Numbered from the stretch's first letter, positions 49,605 through 57,063 are shown. The stretch: DNA of 64,000 bases from CAWGJC01 sp965276665 (GCA_965276665.1 OZ255620.1:3224001-3288000); one strand, 5' to 3'. Made by a program: numbers and translations. Notes: generated from the letters alone by a model not told the origin.

Positions 49605-49931
49605 TCAGAAAGCGTTGCGCGTGAAGCCGCCCGAGAAGCCGAAGCTCGTGCCGGCGGCGCCAAACGAGGAATTGCCCGCCGCGAAACCGTGCGCGCCGTT
49701 CTCGTCCCGCGAGGTGGTGGTCAGCTTGGCGCCGCCGTTGCTCGGGCCGGTCACGGCCTTCGATGCGCCGATGCCCTGTTGGTGGACGCCGGCCGCGCTG
49801 TAGCCGCCCTGGCCGAGCCCGTTGATGCTGACGTTGCCGGCGGCACCGCTCGCTCCGGCGACGAAGGACCGGGCGTAGACGGGCGCCGCGACGAAGGTGA
49901 GGATCGAGGCGGCGATAAAGAGGCGTTTCAT
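49605..49931 (-). CDS. Exported Gly/Ser-rich protein B
   Basis: The 108-residue product has a signal peptide (KRLFIAASILTFVAAPVYA) and a Gly/Ala/Ser-rich mature part ending SFGAAGTSFGFSGGFTRNAF, the same motif as in protein A. AGGAGACACAG sits just upstream of ATG 49931. It has no cysteines. The function is unknown. Confidence 0.65.
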   Translation of the reverse strand: MKRLFIAASILTFVAAPVYARSFVAGASGAAGNVSINGLGQGGYSAAGVHQQGIGASKAVTGPSNGGAKLTTTSRDENGAHGFAAGNSSFGAAGTSFGFSGGFTRNAF

Positions 49932-50031
49932 CTGTGTCTCCTGTGCGCGGGTTCCGCCGCGGCGGTATGGCCGGCTAGAGCGGCGCATGGGGAAGTCGCT
50001 GGGGGCTTGGCGAGACGTCGAAGCTCCTGCA

Positions 50032-50490
50032 TCAAAAAGGAATCTCGTCGTCAAGGTCACCCCGCCCCCCGGCCATTGCCGGCTGCCGAGCAGGAGATGC
50101 GGACGCCGCTCGACGCTCGCCGACGACATAATCGCTGATCCCATTCTTGTCGGCATACATGCCGGCCCTGTCCTTCTGGATCGCTATTTTGCATCGGCCG
50201 GTTTTGCCGACAAAGTCATCAGCGACGAGCTCACCGCGCTCATAGTGACCGAGCAGCCCGCACGCTTCCGCGCAGTGGCGGAGCTTGTAGGCAACGCTCT
50301 CCAGCAGGTAGTCGAACACGATCCGATAGGAGCCGTCGGTATCGAATACCTGGACCTTCATCGTGATCATGTCGTTGCCGCTGGACTTGCTGACACCCTC
50401 GACGGCTTCCTTGATTTCGAAATCATAGACACCAGGAGTAAGCAGGTTCTCGCTTGCGATTTCGTTCTCAGTCTTTGGGCTGAATCTCAC
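50032..50490 (-). CDS. Phage SSB-like / DUF669-type protein
   Basis: The approximately 152-residue protein has an OB-like beta-rich core (LTPGVYDFEIKEAVEGVSKSSGNDMITMKVQVFD) and an acidic C-terminal tip ending DDEIPF, as in single-stranded DNA-binding proteins. The GTG start at 50490 overlaps the stop of the Sak4-like gene (GTGA). Such pairs act in phage single-strand annealing. It is assigned by pattern and partner, not by search. Confidence 0.65.
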   Translation of the reverse strand: MRFSPKTENEIASENLLTPGVYDFEIKEAVEGVSKSSGNDMITMKVQVFDTDGSYRIVFDYLLESVAYKLRHCAEACGLLGHYERGELVADDFVGKTGRCKIAIQKDRAGMYADKNGISDYVVGERRAASASPARQPAMAGGRGDLDDEIPF

Positions 50491-51395
50491 GACAACTTCT
50501 CCCGCAAAGAGGTTATGACCTTGTCGATGATCGCAGTATCCATCTCCGCGAAGCTCTCGACGCCGGCCTTGGTCAGGCATTTTTCAGTCCACCCTTCCGG
50601 CATCTTCACGATGCCAAGAAGACGCTCGACTTCCGCAACCTGCTCAGACGTGGCAAGCGTGATGACCGCCGCCTCTTTTTCGATGACGTCCTTTCCCCAG
50701 CGCTCTGCAAAGGCGGGGTAGCTCCACTCGAAAACCTCACCCTCCGGAAAGCCGGTCAAACGAGACTTGCCGATACGAGCGCGTCGGGTCGCGCCGGTCT
50801 TGAAGATGTTCAGGACCAGATGCAGCTCGTATTCGAGCTTTTCCCAAGCATCGAACGTGACGCCGACCGCCTCGCGCTGCTTCTTCTCGTTGAGTCCCCA
50901 TAGGTCTTTCTGATGCGCGATGAAGATGGCATTCATGTCGAGACGATTGACCCAGCGCACCAGGCTCGCGATCTGACGGATCGGCTGCTTTTTGTAAGCG
51001 CCGAACGCATCCTTATCCCCAAGGCGCTCCTGTTCATCCGACAGCGCCGTGTTCCAAAGCTTCGTGATGCTGTCGAACACGATAGTCCGATACTGATGAT
51101 GCTCCGTCGCGAGTGCCTGCACCTGACCGATGACGGTATCGAAATCGAGGCTGCCTTGGTCGGGGCCGAAGTACATACCGCCCGATTTGCGAAGCTTCTC
51201 GCGGTAATGGTTAAGGTCAGCGCCGCCCTCGTGATCGCAGTAGTAGACGCTCGGAAATTCCAAACTCGTCCACGTTTTGCCCGCACCCGGAGCGCCGAAA
51301 ACCAAGACCTTTGGACGCTTTGGTTCTACCGTCTCGGGTTTGACGGCCAACAGGCGCGACTTTTTCGTCGGCCGAAGTTGTGCGACTTCGCTCAT
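50487..51395 (-). CDS. Sak4-like RecA-fold ATPase (phage recombination)
   Basis: The 302-residue ATPase has Walker A GAPGAGKTWTSLEF (about residue 37), a Walker B region in YRTIVFDSITKLWNTAL, and NAIFIAHQKDLWG. This is the pattern of phage Sak4/AAA_24 proteins that promote annealing together with an SSB. ATG 51395 gives the conserved start; the frame extends upstream to 51497. The SSB-like partner follows immediately. Confidence 0.78.
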   Translation of the reverse strand: MSEVAQLRPTKKSRLLAVKPETVEPKRPKVLVFGAPGAGKTWTSLEFPSVYYCDHEGGADLNHYREKLRKSGGMYFGPDQGSLDFDTVIGQVQALATEHHQYRTIVFDSITKLWNTALSDEQERLGDKDAFGAYKKQPIRQIASLVRWVNRLDMNAIFIAHQKDLWGLNEKKQREAVGVTFDAWEKLEYELHLVLNIFKTGATRRARIGKSRLTGFPEGEVFEWSYPAFAERWGKDVIEKEAAVITLATSEQVAEVERLLGIVKMPEGWTEKCLTKAGVESFAEMDTAIIDKVITSLREKLS

Positions 51396-51430
51396 TATCT
51401 TATTTCCATCTGATTGAAAGGGTTCGGCGC

Positions 51431-52108
51431 TCACAACAGCTGCTCCTGCATCATCAAAGGATACGATTTCCCTCGAATAATTTGCCAGATTGTACACCTT
51501 GCGCGCTTGTAACGAGCGCCCAATTCCTTGGCGCTCATTCCAGCCGCATGCAATGACCTGATCTCGATTACCTGTTTTAGAGTAAGCCTGTCTTTCTGCT
51601 TGAGCTGCGCTATCAAAAGCTTAAGGGCTTCCTCGTTTCCAGTTTTTCGAGCTCGCATCCGCGCTTTGGTGGCCGGCCACCTTTTTCTCGTGTAAGCATT
51701 TCGGCATTCCACGCATCGACGGCCGCCTGAGCTGGTAATGGATACATTATTCCCAACTAGAAGATGTCCATTTTTGCAGTGGGACTTCTCCTTGTTCCCG
51801 TTATTATGGCGTCCACGCTTTACCGTATCTCGGTTATTATCTCTTGCTGATCCAGCTTCGAGATGGTCCACATTGCAGCAAGCCGGATTGTCGCACTTAT
51901 GACGTATCACGATCCCCTTTGGAATGGCTCCGTGTACACACATATAAGCAGCTCTGTGTGCATGGATTGACCTGCGATAGACAGTGATTAAGCCGTACCC
52001 AAAAGCGTTGCCTGTCCCGGTCCACAACAGGCAACCTGAATTAGGCTCGGGTATTGTAAATTTGGCGATTCGATCGCACAGAGGAACAAAGCAGCCAAGC
52101 GCCGGCAT
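51431..52108 (-). CDS. HNH endonuclease with C-terminal helix-turn-helix
   Basis: The 225-residue protein has an HNH core in IRHKCDNPACCNVDHLEAGSARDNNRD, preceded by HAHRAAYMCVHGAIPKG, and a zinc-like CKNGH...CVECRNAY segment. An HTH-like tail follows (LTLKQVIEIRSLHAAGMSAKELGARYKRARCTIWQIIRGK). The layout is that of free-standing homing endonucleases. It is noticeably AT-richer than its neighbours. Confidence 0.85.
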   Translation of the reverse strand: MPALGCFVPLCDRIAKFTIPEPNSGCLLWTGTGNAFGYGLITVYRRSIHAHRAAYMCVHGAIPKGIVIRHKCDNPACCNVDHLEAGSARDNNRDTVKRGRHNNGNKEKSHCKNGHLLVGNNVSITSSGGRRCVECRNAYTRKRWPATKARMRARKTGNEEALKLLIAQLKQKDRLTLKQVIEIRSLHAAGMSAKELGARYKRARCTIWQIIRGKSYPLMMQEQLL

Positions 52109-52491
52109 TATGCGCCCTCCCGCATCATCTTCGCCTGCCTCTGCGGCAGCCACACGACTTTCCCATCACCCAAAAGAACGGCGTCATCCACGCGCTGGGC
52201 GTGATCGCGTTCCGCACGCCGACGTTCGCGCTCCTGGCGTGCGGCGATGAACTCCTGCTCGCGCGCGTCTTCGACGATTTCGTTGAGAGCGAAATCGGCC
52301 CCGATCGCGCGCCTCAATAGCTCACTGACCAAGGCTCTCTCGCGGGAATCGCCTATCGCGTCCTGGTGATCCATCAAGTGTTTGGCGAAGTTCGCCAGGA
52401 TCGATAAAGGCAAGTTCGACAAATACTGCTCATACGTCCCGGCAGTAGGTGCCCGTGGGATCGTCAGACCGTCGTCAATGAGATGGGTCAT
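52108..52491 (-). CDS. Hypothetical phage protein
   Basis: The 127-residue product is mostly helical and charged in the second half (AREQEFIAARQERERRRAERDHAQRVDDAVLL). No family is recognised. ATG 52491 is preferred over a GTG 9 nt upstream. It overlaps the upstream gene by 4 nt and shares its TAA with the HNH ATG (TAATG). Confidence 0.6.
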   Translation of the reverse strand: MTHLIDDGLTIPRAPTAGTYEQYLSNLPLSILANFAKHLMDHQDAIGDSRERALVSELLRRAIGADFALNEIVEDAREQEFIAARQERERRRAERDHAQRVDDAVLLGDGKVVWLPQRQAKMMREGA

Positions 52492-52670
52492 GCTACGCAC
52501 TCCAGATCATCGGCGACTTGACGTTCGGCAATCTCAATCCTGCGCAACAGGGCTGACGCCGCGTAGTCGCAACCAATGGAAATGATCGCCATATTCTCTG
52601 CTGGGTTTGCGGCCGCCAGGGCACGCAGCAGCTCCGTCGCCAATCCATGAGCGGTTTCGAGCGCGCTCAC
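52488..52670 (-). CDS. Small helical hypothetical protein
   Basis: The 60-residue product (LETAHGLATELLRALAAANP...LLRRIEIAERQVADDLECVA) is predicted helical and has no recognised family. The GTG start at 52670 overlaps the upstream stop (GTGA). Support comes mainly from the tight overlapping layout. Confidence 0.55.
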   Translation of the reverse strand: MSALETAHGLATELLRALAAANPAENMAIISIGCDYAASALLRRIEIAERQVADDLECVA

Positions 52671-53002
52671 GACGCCGCCTCCGCCACCTTCCCGCGCAGG
52701 ATGAATTCGAAGATCGCCATCGCATGGGCGCGGATGCTCTCGACCGTGTCGTTGCCGTCATCGCGCATGATGACGAAGGCTTCCTCGACCGCCGCGCGCC
52801 TGACTGTTTCTGTCTCGGGCTTCCCCTCTCTGACAAACTTGGCCGCCTCTGCCGCTGCCAGCATGATTAGGCGCTGCTCATTCTTCCCGAGCCCCTGCAT
52901 GTGCTTCCGTGCCGCGCGATACGCCCACAGGCGGCGTTCCTCGGCGCTGCCAAAACTCAGTAGATCGACGGCGCCGGACGGCGCTTCCGCGAGGGCGTTC
53001 AT
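52667..53002 (-). CDS. Hypothetical phage protein
   Basis: The 111-residue helical product includes FGSAEERRLWAYRAARKHMQGL and AAVEEAFVIMRDDGNDTVESI. No family is recognised. It overlaps both neighbouring genes by 4 nt. Confidence 0.6.
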   Translation of the reverse strand: MNALAEAPSGAVDLLSFGSAEERRLWAYRAARKHMQGLGKNEQRLIMLAAAEAAKFVREGKPETETVRRAAVEEAFVIMRDDGNDTVESIRAHAMAIFEFILRGKVAEAAS

Positions 53003-53214
53003 GCCGCTTCTCCTTGACGCGCCAGCATGACCGGCCGCAACGCCGCGACGATCTCCGCCGCATTGTCGATCAGGTCCGACACCGAAGGCTTCCGATCGCT
53101 CGGGTTGAAGATGTCCTCCAACGCAATCCGCGCCTCGTTGCGCGCCGCCGCGATCGCGGTGTCGAATTCCTCACCATCGCTGGTGACGTGTCGCATCAAT
53201 TGCAACGTCATCAT
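52999..53214 (-). CDS. Small hypothetical phage protein
   Basis: The approximately 71-residue product starts MMTLQLMRHVTSDGEEFDTA and continues as an amphipathic helix (IDNAAEIVAALRPVMLARQG). ATG 53214 overlaps the upstream stop (ATGA) and is preferred to GTG 53226. Confidence 0.55.
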   Translation of the reverse strand: MMTLQLMRHVTSDGEEFDTAIAAARNEARIALEDIFNPSDRKPSVSDLIDNAAEIVAALRPVMLARQGEAA

Positions 53215-54065
53215 GGCGCTGCGCACTCCTCGAAATCACCCGCTTCTGTCAGGCGATACGCTACCCCGGCCTTGACATCTTCCGGGCCGCCAACCCTTGC
53301 TGCACGAACAGCAACAATCTCGTATGCGGTGCCGCTCAGCTTCCAAGCCGCAAGCACGATCCAGCCGTCAGCGCCGGCCATTGCGGTTCCGTTGATTCCA
53401 AGCGAAGCCGCTATGCCGCTGTAGCCCGTCGTGGCGGCGTGGCCCCAGTTGCCCGTCGTGGCGGCGTGGCCGCTGTAGCCCGTCGCGGCGGCGTGGCCGC
53501 TGTCGCCCGTCGCGGCGGCGTGGCCGCTGTCGCCCGTCGCGGCGGCGTGGCCCCAGGTGCCCGTCGCGGCTGCGTGGCCGCTGTAGCCCGTCGTGGCGGC
53601 GTGGCCCCAGTTGCCCGTCGTGGCGGCGTGGCCCCAGTTGCCCGTCGCGGCGGCGTGGCCCCTTTCGCCCGTCGCGGCCGCGTGGCCGCTGTTGCCCTGA
53701 CCAACATTTTCTTTCGCTGCGGCGACAATCCAATCGGCCGCGCGCTTGATCAGATCGGGGAGCTTGATCTCCGCCTTGATGGTGATCTCGGCCGACGCGA
53801 GCTTCGTGTCTTTCTCGAAGCGATCGATCGTGCCGCCGGCTTCAATCTGCGCAAAGCGGCTCGTGGCGGGCGGGTAGTAGCTCAACACGTCGAGCGGCAT
53901 TTCGCAGGAGTGCGCGCCATTTTCGCAGCAGACAATTGTGCCCGGGAAACTGAAGGATTCGCCGACACGATACTGAAAACCGCGACACGCGAGCTCTTGG
54001 TCAAATCCCTTGTAGGCGATCATCGGCGCCGAAGTCGGGACGGCAGTCTTCTTCGCGCGCGGCAT
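53211..54065 (-). CDS. DUF7666-like protein with ten 9-residue GHAA[A/T]TG repeats
   Basis: The 284-residue protein has an N-terminal domain (MIAYKGFDQELACRGFQYRVG...GAHSCEMPLDVLSYYPPATSRFAQIEAGG) that I recall as DUF7666 in phages. A region of ten near-perfect 9-residue units GHAA[A/T]TGxx follows. The C-terminal part (ASLGINGTAMAGADGWIVLAAWK...VKAGVAYRLTEAGDFEE) is conserved in the same family. In the family the repeat region is usually degenerate; here it is highly regular. A solenoid or beta-helix is likely. The function is unknown. Confidence 0.78.
   Translation of the reverse strand: MPRAKKTAVPTSAPMIAYKGFDQELACRGFQYRVGESFSFPGTIVCCENGAHSCEMPLDVLSYYPPATSRFAQIEAGGTIDRFEKDTKLASAEITIKAEIKLPDLIKRAADWIVAAAKENVGQGNSGHAAATGERGHAAATGNWGHAATTGNWGHAATTGYSGHAAATGTWGHAAATGDSGHAAATGDSGHAAATGYSGHAATTGNWGHAATTGYSGIAASLGINGTAMAGADGWIVLAAWKLSGTAYEIVAVRAARVGGPEDVKAGVAYRLTEAGDFEECAAP
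53418..53687 (-). repeat. Ten tandem 27-bp coding repeats
   Basis: The units follow the plus-strand pattern GTNGCGGCGTGGCC plus a variable 7 nt plus CCC or similar, with the period exactly 27 nt over 270 nt. The variable dipeptides in order are ER, NW, NW, YS, TW, DS, DS, YS, NW, YS. Two adjacent DS units and the recurrent NW/YS pairs point to recent unit duplication. Because the period is a multiple of three, all frames appear open here; only the minus frame with GHAA units continues into conserved flanks. Confidence 0.92.
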
Positions 54066-54322
54066 CAGGCGGCGACCTTGCGCGCGGTGCGCAAAGCCTC
54101 GCTCCACCGCAGCGCCTCGCGCCATGTGCGGCTGGCGACCAGGTGCGCCTTCTCGGCCCGCAGCACCCGCTTCCAGGCCCACACATGGCCGGGCTCGTAC
54201 TCCGCCCGCGCCGCATCCACCTCGCGCTGGCGGCCCCGCAGGATCACGCCGGCGAGGTGCAGCTCGTAGGCCGCGGCTTCCTGGGGATCGGTCGGGAGAT
54301 CGGCGAAGTCGTAAAGGGGCAT
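54065..54322 (-). CDS. First gene of the leftward early operon, function unknown
   Basis: The 85-residue product (MPLYDFADLPTDPQEAAAYELHLAG...WAWKRVLRAEKAHLVASRTWREAL) is mostly helical. ATG 54322 is set by GGAGG 5 nt upstream. It is the first gene after the operator sites at 54340-54392. Its stop shares bases with the next start (TGATG). Confidence 0.65.
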   Translation of the reverse strand: MPLYDFADLPTDPQEAAAYELHLAGVILRGRQREVDAARAEYEPGHVWAWKRVLRAEKAHLVASRTWREALRWSEALRTARKVAA

Positions 54323-54339
54323 GAGGGCCTCCGGGTTGG

Positions 54340-54357
54340 TGGGGTAGAAATACCCCA
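54340..54357. promoter_or_regulatory. Repressor operator at the leftward early promoter
   Basis: TGGGGTAGAAATACCCCA is an 18-bp palindrome, TGGGGTA-N4-TACCCCA. A half-site (AATACCCCGG) and a second weaker site (AGGGGAAAAATGCCCCA, 54376-54392) follow. The same sequence type flanks the repressor gene at 58175. On the minus strand TTGCGT and TATTTC, 18 nt apart, could be the promoter that these sites cover. Confidence 0.75.
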
Positions 54358-54468
54358 TCAAATACCCCGGACGCAAGGGGAAAAATGCCCCATGCGTGTT
54401 TTTGTTCGTCCGGCTACCGTTCCGCCCGCGAACGGGGGTGGAGCGAAGGCGATGAGTGGAGCGGCGGC

Positions 54469-55074
54469 ATGAGGGGATCTCTAACCAGCATAGCGATCGT
54501 AATCACGATCGGCTCTCTCTTCGGCCCCGCTACAGCAGCGTCTCTACGAGTGTGCGTGAAGCAGATCGGGAAAACCGATCCAGACTACCGGGCCTTATTC
54601 TTCCATGGTCCGATCCACGTCCCAGCCGGCGCGGTCTTCGACCAGGGCGGCATTGCGTTCGGCCCAGCCTCGGACCCCTTGGATGAGGCACATACGATCA
54701 TTGGTGGCGGTTGGACCGGAATTAGCAAGAAAGAAGCAGATCGCCGAGACCATGCTCTTTCCGAAGAGGCTTCTCACCTTGACGATGCGTCGCAAGCTGG
54801 ATTGGTGACATTGACCCCAATGACGCTTACGTTAGCAAAGCCTTGTGTCATAGTTTCAGTTGCAGCAGCCGCATCTCAAAAGTGGAAATGGAATGTCGCG
54901 CCAGTGTTCGGCTCTGACCAAGTCTACTATCAGCTTTACGGGGTTATTTACGCGGGAGAGCTCGATACGAAATTCCCAAACAATGACGATCCCTTGGACT
55001 GGGCCGGCTCAACCGGCTCACTCAACGGCGTCTTAACGGGCACAACGGACAGGGTGATAGACGTGCCGGAGTAG
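54469..55074 (+). CDS. Exported protein of unknown function, possible moron
   Basis: The 201-residue product has a signal peptide (TSIAIVITIGSLFGPATAASL) and a mature domain with two cysteines (RVCVKQIG and AKPCVIVSV). It is the only plus-strand gene between the early-left promoter and the methyltransferase. Composition is AT-richer than in the backbone. ATG 54469 precedes the signal; the longer frame from 54385 is not protein-like. Confidence 0.6.
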   Translation: MRGSLTSIAIVITIGSLFGPATAASLRVCVKQIGKTDPDYRALFFHGPIHVPAGAVFDQGGIAFGPASDPLDEAHTIIGGGWTGISKKEADRRDHALSEEASHLDDASQAGLVTLTPMTLTLAKPCVIVSVAAAASQKWKWNVAPVFGSDQVYYQLYGVIYAGELDTKFPNNDDPLDWAGSTGSLNGVLTGTTDRVIDVPE

Positions 55075-55279
55075 GTGGGCGTTACTAGAGGCGGCCCTGA
55101 GGTCTTTTCCTACTTAGTTTCCCGCGTAGCCTTTCCTAGGTACTAATGGGTCTCCCAACACTTCCCTGAGGTCGGAAAGGCGGTTGGCGTCTTGGGCGGC
55201 CCTTGGGCACCTACGGATACCTGACCTGCCAACATCTTTTCCGAGGAAGAATTGGACGAAACGGCAGTCAGTGCAAAAT

Positions 55280-55546
55280 TTACACGGACTGGCCATGGCA
55301 TCGGCCTTGCATCCCATGCACGCCGCCTACCGGTTGCTTGCCGATAGGGGCTAAGCTGATGTCCTGGCATACTTTGCTCGAAATGCAGGTGGAAGACGCA
55401 CCTGTATCAAGTAGAGCTTGGTAGAAAACCGGCTTCGCAGGCTTCTGTGGTGTAGCGTTACTCTCGATATCGTACCCGTATTGAAAGACCATTGTCTGAA
55501 TGATGGGACCCACATTAGGGACGTAGCGGAACGCTAAGCACGGCAT
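55280..55546 (-). CDS. Retropepsin-like aspartic protease domain, probably truncated
   Basis: The 88-residue product has the retropepsin signature FYQALLDTGASSTCISSKVC, then DISLAPIGKQPVGGVHGMQ, with an N-terminus MPCLAFRYVPNVGPIIQTMV that I associate with a family of small bacterial clan AA proteases. Those proteins are usually longer and have a further beta-rich segment. Here the frame ends early (GRCHGQSV), while protein-like sequence (VNFALTAVSSNSSSEKMLAG) continues in another frame. A frameshift is suspected. It overlaps the upstream gene by 32 nt. The rest of the 55075-55279 gap has no other gene. Confidence 0.6.
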   Translation of the reverse strand: MPCLAFRYVPNVGPIIQTMVFQYGYDIESNATPQKPAKPVFYQALLDTGASSTCISSKVCQDISLAPIGKQPVGGVHGMQGRCHGQSV

Positions 55547-55781
55547 CTGTAAAATACCCCAAGCTTATCGCGACATCGCTCACATATTGTATAGAGAACA
55601 ATCCGTCCTTGATAGCTAAGTCAGCGGCTTCCCGCGCGTCAACAGGACTCGAATAATATCCCAGAATCTTTTCATCCTTCATGAGAGCATATTTTCCTCT
55701 ATGAGTTGCCAAGATTGATGGGAGCAGCAGCCGAAATGCCTGATAGTTGGCGTCCACTTCTTCCTGTGGGGTGCGCGTCAT
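55515..55781 (-). CDS. DUF5678-like small protein
   Basis: The 88-residue protein has the pattern LPSILATHRGKYALMKDEKILGYYSSPVDAREAADLAI, which I recognise as DUF5678-like, commonly encoded just upstream of a retropepsin-like protease as here. GGAGATACACCT precedes ATG 55781. The function is unknown. Confidence 0.62.
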   Translation of the reverse strand: MTRTPQEEVDANYQAFRLLLPSILATHRGKYALMKDEKILGYYSSPVDAREAADLAIKDGLFSIQYVSDVAISLGYFTDAVLSVPLRP

Positions 55782-55912
55782 AGGTGTATCTCCATGCTCA
55801 CAACCTAGCACAAATCCAACTCTCATCGATGATCGAATCGCTTACCCGGCGCCGCTGTGTGGCTGCGGTTGCTGCGGGCGATCGAGGAACTGCGACGCGT
55901 GGTGGCGGATGG

Positions 55913-56215
55913 TTATGCGGCCGCCACCCTCTTGAGCATTCCGAGAACAGTCTTGGGATCCATGGCTATGACCATGAGATAGGTTCGCATCGCACCGGTA
56001 GGGCGATTCCTGCCCCGCTCCCATTGCCTGACCTGATGGACAGTAAACCCAAAGGCCGACGCAAAAGCGTCCTGCGAGAGCTCGGTCTTGAGACGAATCG
56101 CTCGTATGTCGATCTCAGGGGGAACGAACAGACGAGCCGGCTTTGCTTCGCCACGAGCAATCGCGAGGGCCTCGCGCGCTCCCTCAGCGATTTTATCAAA
56201 AGCTTTCTTGCTCAT
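55913..56215 (-). CDS. NadS/HigA-type XRE antitoxin-like regulator
   Basis: The 100-residue protein opens with SKKAFDKIAEGAREALAIARGEA and has a C-terminal XRE HTH (IRLKTELSQDAFASAFGFTVHQVRQWERGRNRP). This is the NadS/HigA antitoxin layout. The toxin gene normally lies directly upstream, but 56216-56427 contains no toxin-sized frame. A promoter-like stretch is present instead, so it appears to be an orphan. Confidence 0.78.
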   Translation of the reverse strand: MSKKAFDKIAEGAREALAIARGEAKPARLFVPPEIDIRAIRLKTELSQDAFASAFGFTVHQVRQWERGRNRPTGAMRTYLMVIAMDPKTVLGMLKRVAAA

Positions 56216-56411
56216 CTTTCACCACTCACTTTCACGACCTTGCAGCTGAAGTCACTAACCCGCCGTTCCGCTACCGCGAAGCAGCATTACGAAACGGACA
56301 TGTTTCCCCGAATTATGTAGCACTGGGTAGCAGCAGCCACATTCCAAGTCCGGATTCACAACGCTCTTTCGCAAACCGTTGACTCAGCTAGACTCTCTGC
56401 GGCGCCGAGCC

Positions 56412-56423
56412 GGGGGGGGGGGG
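56412..56423 (+). repeat. Homopolymer tract of 12 G in the methyltransferase ribosome-binding region
   Basis: Twelve consecutive G residues end 4 nt before ATG 56428, where the Shine-Dalgarno sequence should be. Such tracts slip during replication. Length changes here would alter the spacing or strength of ribosome binding and could switch the gene. Confidence 0.85.
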
Positions 56424-56427
56424 CATC

Positions 56428-57063
56428 ATGGACGCGACCTACAACGTGAATGGCGGCTTCAAGCCGACCATGAAGCGATCGGCCGATCTGGGAGGCTCTG
56501 ACTTCTATCCGACGCCAGCCTGGGCAACGCATGCCCTGATCGACAATGAGCGGTTATCCGGCGAGGTTTGGGAATGCGCTTGTGGTGATGGCGCCATGTC
56601 AGATGTGTTGGCGCAGACCGGCAATCCTATCATCAGCACCGATCTGTTTGATCGTGGTTACGGCGAGGGCGGGCACGATTTCCTGGCGGCAGATCGGCGT
56701 GTCCCGAACATTGTAACGAACCCGCCCTTTCATAGCGCGGAAGGCTTCGTCACAAGCGGCATTCGATGCGCGGATCAAAAGTTTGCGCTGCTGCTGCGTC
56801 TAGCCTTTCTTGAAGGTGCAAACCGCGCGAATACGATCTTTCACAAACATCCGCCGAGTCGCGTTTGGGTTTTCAGCGAGCGCATCACCTTCTACCCGAA
56901 GGGTGTCGTCGCTTCCGGCAGCGGAACCACAGCGTACGCATGGTTCGTGTGGGACAAAGAGCATACCGGAGGGACGGAACTGGCTTGGTTCAAGCCGGGA
57001 TACAAAGCGCGCTTCGCTAAGAGCGGGAATGCTTCGCTAGATACTCTCTGCCTTTCTGAGTAA
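56428..57063 (+). CDS. Phage SAM-dependent DNA (adenine) methyltransferase
   Basis: The 211-residue enzyme has SAM motif WECACGDGAMSDVLAQTG (about residue 47) and the catalytic NPPF motif (IVTNPPFHSAEGF, about residue 95), as in N6-adenine methyltransferases of phages. SDFYPTPAWATHALID at the N-terminus is typical. No restriction partner is encoded nearby. Its 3' end overlaps the convergent XRE gene by 47 nt. Confidence 0.82.
   Translation: MDATYNVNGGFKPTMKRSADLGGSDFYPTPAWATHALIDNERLSGEVWECACGDGAMSDVLAQTGNPIISTDLFDRGYGEGGHDFLAADRRVPNIVTNPPFHSAEGFVTSGIRCADQKFALLLRLAFLEGANRANTIFHKHPPSRVWVFSERITFYPKGVVASGSGTTAYAWFVWDKEHTGGTELAWFKPGYKARFAKSGNASLDTLCLSE

Noticed and set aside
53418..53687. CRISPR-like array of 27-bp repeats
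   Set aside because: The repeats are head to tail without unique spacers, the period is a multiple of three, and they form a continuous 9-residue protein repeat within a conserved phage gene.
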